NCBI GenBank assembly: GCA_955652075.1
Contig: CATPAS010000117.1
Span: 1 to 11,578, forward strand
Direction: 5' to 3'
Origin: an uncultured Gaiellaceae bacterium
GTDB lineage: Bacteria > Actinomycetota > Thermoleophilia > Gaiellales > Gaiellaceae
DNA: 11,578 bases
Part shown: positions 7,383 through 11,578 of the stretch, piece after piece
Numbering within the stretch: position 1 is the stretch's first letter
Layout of the letters: each line of letters starts with the position of its first letter
Translations under genes and position numbers: made by a program
The notes under the pieces: generated by a model
Told to the model about the DNA's origin: nothing
Database searches by the model: none
Seen by the model: the letters and a program-made list of their open reading frames with translations, nothing else

Positions 7383-8273
7383 GTGCGCGCAGATCGCTTC
7401 AAGCAAGTGCTGAAGAACTCCGTCTACCGGACGATCGGCGAGACGGCGACTGCGATCGGGGCCAACGGCCACGGCGAGCGCAGTCTGCGTGTGCTCATGT
7501 ACCACAAGGTGAACGACCTGCCCGGCAATCCGTTGACGATGCCGGTGTCTATCTTCGACGAGCAGATGGACCAGCTGCGCGACCTCGACTACACGGTCGT
7601 CGATCTCGACGCCGTGCTCGGCCAGTATGTCGACCGTAAGCCTCTGCCGGAACGGGCGGTGCTGATCACCTTCGACGACGGCTACTACGACAACCTCGGC
7701 AATGCCGCCGGCGTGCTGCGCAAGTACGGCTACCCGGCGGTGCTGTTCGTTCCAATCGGCTACCTCGACGACCGGCATCCCTTGCCACACGAGGAGCATC
7801 TCGCGGCGCAGGGCATCCTCAACCGCACGATCGAATGGAAGGAGCTCGCAGACCTCGAGCGCGAAGGGATCCGCATCGAGTCGCACGGTATCTCTCACCG
7901 CCCGCTCGCCGACCTCGAGGTCGATGAGGCCGCGCGCGAGATCGCGCTGTCGAAGCTTCGGCTGGAGGAGCGGCTCGGCCGGCCGGTGCGCGCGTTTTCC
8001 TACGTGAAAGGGTCCGAGGCGCACTACAAGCCCGTCCATCTCTCGCTCGTGCGCCAGGCGGGCTACGACGTGGCGTTCACCGCGGTCTCGGGCGCCAACT
8101 CGCAGACGACGGACCCGCTGCAGCTGCGCCGCTACAACATCGAGCCCTACTCCCCGCGCACGTTCGAGCTCGTGCTCGCGGGGGCGTGCGACCTGATCTC
8201 GCTGAAGGACACGGTCACGGGCACGCACGCGCGACGCATCTTCAACGCGGCGCTGGGCACGTCCACCAAGTAG
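7383..8273 (+). CDS. Polysaccharide deacetylase (NodB/CE4 family), no visible signal peptide
   Basis: Metal-dependent N- or O-deacetylase fold, 296 aa. Motif 1 TFDDGYYDN is at 96-104 (D98 the presumed base, D99 a metal ligand). Motif 2 SHGISH is at 167-172 (H168 and H172 metal ligands). MYHKV at 39-43 is the usual start of the domain. Motif 3, which normally reads FAYPYG or RxxxPY, is here RAFSYVKGSE (203-212): the conserved Pro is replaced by Val at 208. RRYNIEPY near the C-terminus is typical of this subfamily. The N-terminus (VRADRFKQVLKN...) is charged with no hydrophobic run, so the enzyme probably acts in the cytoplasm, possibly on a lipid-linked intermediate; that is inference. GTG start with a weak AGG 5 nt upstream; the next gene begins immediately after the TAG. 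Confidence 0.88.
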   Translation: MRADRFKQVLKNSVYRTIGETATAIGANGHGERSLRVLMYHKVNDLPGNPLTMPVSIFDEQMDQLRDLDYTVVDLDAVLGQYVDRKPLPERAVLITFDDGYYDNLGNAAGVLRKYGYPAVLFVPIGYLDDRHPLPHEEHLAAQGILNRTIEWKELADLEREGIRIESHGISHRPLADLEVDEAAREIALSKLRLEERLGRPVRAFSYVKGSEAHYKPVHLSLVRQAGYDVAFTAVSGANSQTTDPLQLRRYNIEPYSPRTFELVLAGACDLISLKDTVTGTHARRIFNAALGTSTK

Positions 8274-9161
8274 GTGTCCGGCTACGAGCTGGCGGCCTAC
8301 GAGCCGACGCAGCGGGAGGACTACCTGCGTCTGCTGCACGACGCTTGGGGCGATGCCGCTCTGAGCGGCGCCGAGTTCGACTGGTGGTTCGCGAGGAATC
8401 CGGAGGGCTCGCTGATGTCGGTCGCGCGCGACGACGGGCGGGTGATCGGCGTGGCGGCGCATTCCCTCTACCGCATGGCTCTCGGCGAGGGTCGGCGTCC
8501 TGCGACCTTCTCGGTGCATGCGACGACGGACCCTGCCGCCCGCGGGCGTGGCGTCTTCGTCGGCCTCGAGCGAAAGCACGAAGAGGAGGCCCGGGCGCGT
8601 GGCGCAGCTGTGGTGCTGGCGTTTGCGTCCGCGCCGACCGCACCGCTCTTCCTCGGGCCGCTCGGGTGGACGCAGATCGGCAAGCTCCGCATCTGGGCGC
8701 GCCCGCTGCCGCGTCTGAGTTTGCGGCGCGGCGCGGTCGAGCAGGTCCAGCGCTTCCAGTTCGAGGGCGACGCCGCGGCCGCCTGGCCGAACCACATCGT
8801 GCGCGACGCCGAGTATCTGAACTGGCGCTATCTCGACTCGCCGCGTGACTATGTCGCCTACCGCGCCGGAGACGGTTATGCGGTGCTCGGCCACAAGCGC
8901 CACCGCGGGCATCCGATTGCGCTCGTTGCGGATCTGGTTGGGCCGGCACGGCCGTTGCTGCGCGCGTGCGTGGCTGGCGTGAAGCCGGGAACGCGCGCGC
9001 TCATCGGCTTGCCGGGGCCGGGACAGGCCGCGGCGTACGCCTCTTGCGGATTCGTGCCGACGCCGATGTCGCTCGACTTCATGGGCAAGCCGCTCGCGGG
9101 TGAGCTCGACCCCGATCCGCGCGCCTGGCGGTTCACGCTCGGGGACACGGACTTCTTCTGA
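8274..9161 (+). CDS. GNAT-fold acyltransferase, probable two-domain type
   Basis: Acyl-CoA-dependent N-acyltransferase of 295 aa. The acyl-CoA pyrophosphate loop (motif A) is TDPAARGRGVF, with R90-G91-R92-G93 in the expected place after a beta strand (ATFSVHATT). The N-terminal FDWWFARNPEGS and the later EYLNWRYLDSP (N183-W184-R185) are strings I associate with GNAT proteins found in polysaccharide clusters. The region after about residue 150 looks like a second, degenerate domain of GNAT-like fold. It likely acylates an amino sugar, and its position directly after the deacetylase invites pairing with that enzyme; both are inference. The GTG start abuts the previous TAG, and the TGA overlaps the next ATG (TGATG). 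There is no SD, so translation is probably coupled. Confidence 0.82.
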   Translation: MSGYELAAYEPTQREDYLRLLHDAWGDAALSGAEFDWWFARNPEGSLMSVARDDGRVIGVAAHSLYRMALGEGRRPATFSVHATTDPAARGRGVFVGLERKHEEEARARGAAVVLAFASAPTAPLFLGPLGWTQIGKLRIWARPLPRLSLRRGAVEQVQRFQFEGDAAAAWPNHIVRDAEYLNWRYLDSPRDYVAYRAGDGYAVLGHKRHRGHPIALVADLVGPARPLLRACVAGVKPGTRALIGLPGPGQAAAYASCGFVPTPMSLDFMGKPLAGELDPDPRAWRFTLGDTDFF

Positions 9162-10156
9162 TGCGCCGGCTCGTCTTCGTCACTCAGAGCGTCGATCCGG
9201 AGCATCCGGTCCTCGCTGCGACGCTCCCGAAGATCCGCGCGCTCGCCGAGCGGGTGGACGACGTGGTCGTCCTCGCACAGTCGGGCGGCGGTGATGGACT
9301 CCCCGCGAACGTCCAGGTCCGGACGTTCGGGGCGCCTTCCCGCATGCAGCGTGTCTGGCGATTCGAACGCGAGCTTGCGCGCTCGCTGCCGGCAGATGCG
9401 GTCGTCGCTCACATGATCCCGGCCTACGTCCTGCTCGCCGCGCCTCTGGTGCGCCCGAGGCGGACGCCGCTGCTGCTCTGGTACACGCACTGGAAGGCAT
9501 CCTCCACGCTCCGTGCGGCGGAGAAGCTCGCCACCGCGATCGTTAGCGTCGACAGGCGCTCGTTCCCACTGGCGTCGCCCAAGGTCTGGCCGATCGGGCA
9601 CGGTATCGACGTGAACGAGTTCGCCTGTACGAATCGCGCAGCGCATACTGGGCTCGAGGCGCTTGTGCTCGGGCGCTACTCGCCGGCCAAGGGGATCGAG
9701 ACGATCCTCCATGCGGTGCAGCAGGTCGAGGGCGCCGACGTTCGGCTCCACGGCGTCGCGCTGAACGAGCTCGAGCGACGGCATCGCAGCGACCTCGAGC
9801 GCCTGGGCGTCCCGCTCGGCGACGCCGTGCCGCGGTCGCAGGTTCCCGATCTATTCGCACGCTCGGACGTCCTCATCAACAACATGGAGGCCGGAGCGCC
9901 GGACAAGGTCGTGTACGAGGCTGCCGCAGCCTGCTTGCCGGTGCTCGCATCCAATCCCGTGTTCGACGAGCTGTTCGACGGCTATCCGCTGCTCTTCGAG
10001 CGCGACTCGCCGGAAAGCCTCGCCGACCGTCTGCGCTGGTTCGGAGAGCTCGACGACAGCGAACGGGCCGAGATCGGGCGCACGCTGCGCGAGCGCGTGG
10101 CGCAGCGGCATTCGGTGGACACGTGGGCCGACGGAGTCCTGGCGGCGGCGCAGTGA
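9161..10156 (+). CDS. Short GT4-like glycosyltransferase with altered E-x7-E motif
   Basis: Glycosyltransferase-like protein of 331 aa, shorter than the other GTs here because its N-terminal domain is compact. The donor domain retains LGRYSPAKG (R172, K177). The region equivalent to E-x7-E reads EAGAPDKVVYE, so the acidic pair E243/E253 is nine residues apart; the DKVVYEAAA form followed by LPVLASNPVFDELF recalls a GT4 branch with DKVVLEAMA. The N-terminus lacks the GGP loop (MRRLVFVTQSVDPEHPVL). It may be a fully active transferase of another subfamily or one with altered donor specificity. ATG start in a TGATG overlap with the GNAT gene; the end is a GTGA overlap with the last GT. Confidence 0.85.
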   Translation: MRRLVFVTQSVDPEHPVLAATLPKIRALAERVDDVVVLAQSGGGDGLPANVQVRTFGAPSRMQRVWRFERELARSLPADAVVAHMIPAYVLLAAPLVRPRRTPLLLWYTHWKASSTLRAAEKLATAIVSVDRRSFPLASPKVWPIGHGIDVNEFACTNRAAHTGLEALVLGRYSPAKGIETILHAVQQVEGADVRLHGVALNELERRHRSDLERLGVPLGDAVPRSQVPDLFARSDVLINNMEAGAPDKVVYEAAAACLPVLASNPVFDELFDGYPLLFERDSPESLADRLRWFGELDDSERAEIGRTLRERVAQRHSVDTWADGVLAAAQ

Positions 10157-11313
10157 GCCAACGCGGAACAGTCCTGCACCTGCAGAAGGTCGCCGGGATC
10201 TCGGGCTCGGAGGCGCATCTGCTCTCGCTCCTGCCCGGGTTGAAGGAGCGCGGCTGGGACATCCGCTTCCTGATGCTGCACGAGCACGAGCCGGGTGCCG
10301 GGGACTTCGCGCGCGAGCTGACCGGGCGGGGGATACCACTCGACTCGATCCCACTCGCTGCGGACGTCGACCCGATCGCGTTCCTGCGCCTCGCCGCCTA
10401 CCTCGCGCGAATGCGGCCGGCGATTCTCCACACGCACCTCGTGCACGCCGACGTCTACGGGCAGCTCACGGGTGCGCTGACCGGGGTTCCCGTTCGCGTC
10501 TCGACGAAGCACGGGTTCAACGAGTTCCGTGAGAACCCGGGCTTCGCGCTCGGCGACCGGGCGATCGCGAGCTTTGCGCACACGCACATTGCAATCTCGC
10601 GCGGCCTCGCGCGCTACCTCGAAGAGGTGGAGGGCTTCGACGGCTCGAGCTTCGAGATCGTCCACTACGGCATCGAGCCGGACGGTGTGCCGCGCCCTTA
10701 TACGGGCGGCGTGCCGAGACTGCTCTGCGTAGGCCGGTTGATCCCGATCAAGGGGCACATCGTGCTGCTCCGCGCGTTCGCCGAGGCGCGCCGTCGCATT
10801 CCGGGCCTGCGGCTCGACATCGCGGGACGCGGTCCGCTCGAGCCCGCGCTACGCGCAGTAGCGAAGGAGCTCGAGATCGACGATGCGGTTCACTTTGTCG
10901 GCTACGTCGCGCCGGTGCAACGCGCGATAGAAGACGCCGCGATCGTCATCGTCCCCTCGATGGGCGAAGGGTTCGGAATGGTGGCCCTCGAGGCCATGGA
11001 GCGCGCCCGCCCCGTGATCGCCGCCGAGATCGGCGGGCTCGGCGAGCTCGTGGAGGCGGGTGTCACCGGACTGCTCGTTCCACCCGGTGAGGCCGAGCCG
11101 CTTGAAGAAGCGATCGTGCAGCTCGCCGGCGATCTCGAGCTTGCCGTGCGCATGGGCGAGGCAGGCCGCCAGCGCGCGCTCGAGCAGTTCCTGCAGGACC
11201 GCTGCACGGATCGCACGGAGCTTCTCTACCGCGCGCAATTGCAGGCGCGCGGTGGCAGAAACAGCACCGGCTCGAGAGGTCGGGCTGCCAGCCGGGAACC
11301 AGCCCGCAGCTGA
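10153..11313 (+). CDS. GT4-family glycosyltransferase (last gene of the plus-strand operon)
   Basis: GT-B-fold transferase of 386 aa. The N-terminus has VLHLQKVAGISGSEAHLL, with the Gly-rich acceptor loop, then ILHTHLVHADVYGQL. The donor domain has CVGRLIPIKG (R195, K200) and the E-x7-E motif EGFGMVALE (E272, E280), then IGGLGELV. The start is taken as GTG at 10153, in a GTGA overlap with the previous stop; an in-frame ATG at 10123 would add ten residues inside the upstream gene and is less likely. The last about 25 residues (RGGRNSTGSRGRAAS...) are low-complexity and Arg/Ser-rich, unlike the other GTs, perhaps an unconserved tail. The stop lies 22 bp before the 56-bp tandem repeat. Confidence 0.92.
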   Translation: MSQRGTVLHLQKVAGISGSEAHLLSLLPGLKERGWDIRFLMLHEHEPGAGDFARELTGRGIPLDSIPLAADVDPIAFLRLAAYLARMRPAILHTHLVHADVYGQLTGALTGVPVRVSTKHGFNEFRENPGFALGDRAIASFAHTHIAISRGLARYLEEVEGFDGSSFEIVHYGIEPDGVPRPYTGGVPRLLCVGRLIPIKGHIVLLRAFAEARRRIPGLRLDIAGRGPLEPALRAVAKELEIDDAVHFVGYVAPVQRAIEDAAIVIVPSMGEGFGMVALEAMERARPVIAAEIGGLGELVEAGVTGLLVPPGEAEPLEEAIVQLAGDLELAVRMGEAGRQRALEQFLQDRCTDRTELLYRAQLQARGGRNSTGSRGRAASREPARS

Positions 11314-11578
11314 CGTTGACGATCGCGTCGGTGAAGTCACGCCCGGCACGGCCAGGTCCCGAACTGCAAGGGTGTGACCCCAGCCGTCCTGGTCACGCCT
11401 GGCACGGCGAGGTCCAGAACTGCAAGGGTCTGACCCCAGCCGTTGTGGTCATGCCTGGCACGGCGAGGTCCAGAACTGCAAGGGTCTGACCCCAGCCGTT
11501 GTGCTCACGTCTGGCGCGGAGAGGTCCCGAACTGCGAGGGTCAACAGGACAGAGCGCGGCGGTAGACGTCCAACGTGC
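11314..11578. other. Non-coding right-hand end, mostly tandem repeat
   Basis: No open frame here has plausible coding character, and the 56-bp repeat period would shift frame at each copy. The stretch holds the tandem repeat at 11336-11542. The last about 35 bp show nothing recognisable. No T-run terminator for the plus-strand operon is visible. Confidence 0.7.
11336..11542. repeat. 56-bp tandem repeat, about 3.7 copies
   Basis: Copies begin at 11336, 11392, 11448 and 11504, an exact 56-bp period. By eye, copies 2 and 3 differ at one position, copy 1 differs from copy 2 at six, and copy 4 matches over about 39 bp with six differences before diverging. Each unit contains the blocks GGCACGGCGAGGTCC, GAACTGCAAGGGT and TGACCCCAGCCG. 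Copies 2 and 3 carry the odd palindrome GGGTC-T-GACCC; copy 1 has GGGTGTGACCC, keeping the GGGT/ACCC arms, and copy 4 ends before this element. There are no unique spacers, so it is not a CRISPR array. It may be a REP-like intergenic repeat family or a binding-site array. Confidence 0.9.

Noticed and set aside
7368..8912. 514-codon open frame on the minus strand opposite the deacetylase and GNAT genes
   Set aside because: It lies wholly antisense to two genes with clear motifs, has no recognisable domain and shows the Arg/Asp/Val-rich composition expected from reading high-GC codons backwards.
11060..11377. Plus-strand frame running into the repeat region
   Set aside because: It is an out-of-frame shadow of the last glycosyltransferase that happens to stay open into the first repeat copy.
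11336..11542. CRISPR array
   Set aside because: Copies are directly contiguous at 56 bp with no variable spacers and no cas genes nearby.

Overview
The window is high-GC DNA with very strong G/C bias at third codon positions, densely packed genes and many GTG starts. It looks actinobacterial; an environmental soil or sediment lineage such as Thermoleophilia is my best guess, but that is inference and no marker gene is present. The content is a surface-polysaccharide locus of the Wzx/Wzy type. It encodes five GT4-type glycosyltransferases, a nucleotide-sugar epimerase, an O-antigen polymerase/ligase-like membrane protein, a flippase, a NodB-type deacetylase and a GNAT acyltransferase.

Layout: (1) 1-189, + strand, is the 3' end of an unidentified gene. 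(2) 191-3667, - strand, is a three-gene operon read right to left: Wzy/ligase-like protein, NAD-dependent epimerase, GT4. Both junctions overlap. (3) 3668-3823 is a divergent control region. It holds candidate -10 elements for both directions, a strong Shine-Dalgarno, an Arg-rich 30-codon leader ORF whose stop overlaps the flippase start, and a long hairpin inside that leader ORF. (4) 3824-11313, + strand, is a seven-gene operon: flippase, GT4, GT4, polysaccharide deacetylase, GNAT, short GT4, GT4. Junctions are GTGA, GTGA, 6 bp, abutting, TGATG and GTGA. (5) 11314-11578 is non-coding and dominated by a 56-bp tandem repeat of about 3.7 copies with an internal GGGTC-T-GACCC palindrome.

Working model (inference): the epimerase supplies a sugar donor; the GTs build a lipid-linked repeat unit on the cytoplasmic face; the deacetylase, which has no visible signal peptide, and the GNAT may exchange or remove an N-acyl group before export; the flippase translocates the unit and the Wzy-like protein polymerises or ligates it outside. 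The initiating phosphoglycosyltransferase and any chain-length regulator are not in this window.

The most unusual items are the leader ORF with embedded hairpin in front of the flippase, the 56-bp tandem repeat at the end of the operon, and the apparently cytoplasmic deacetylase with an altered motif 3 directly joined to a GNAT gene.
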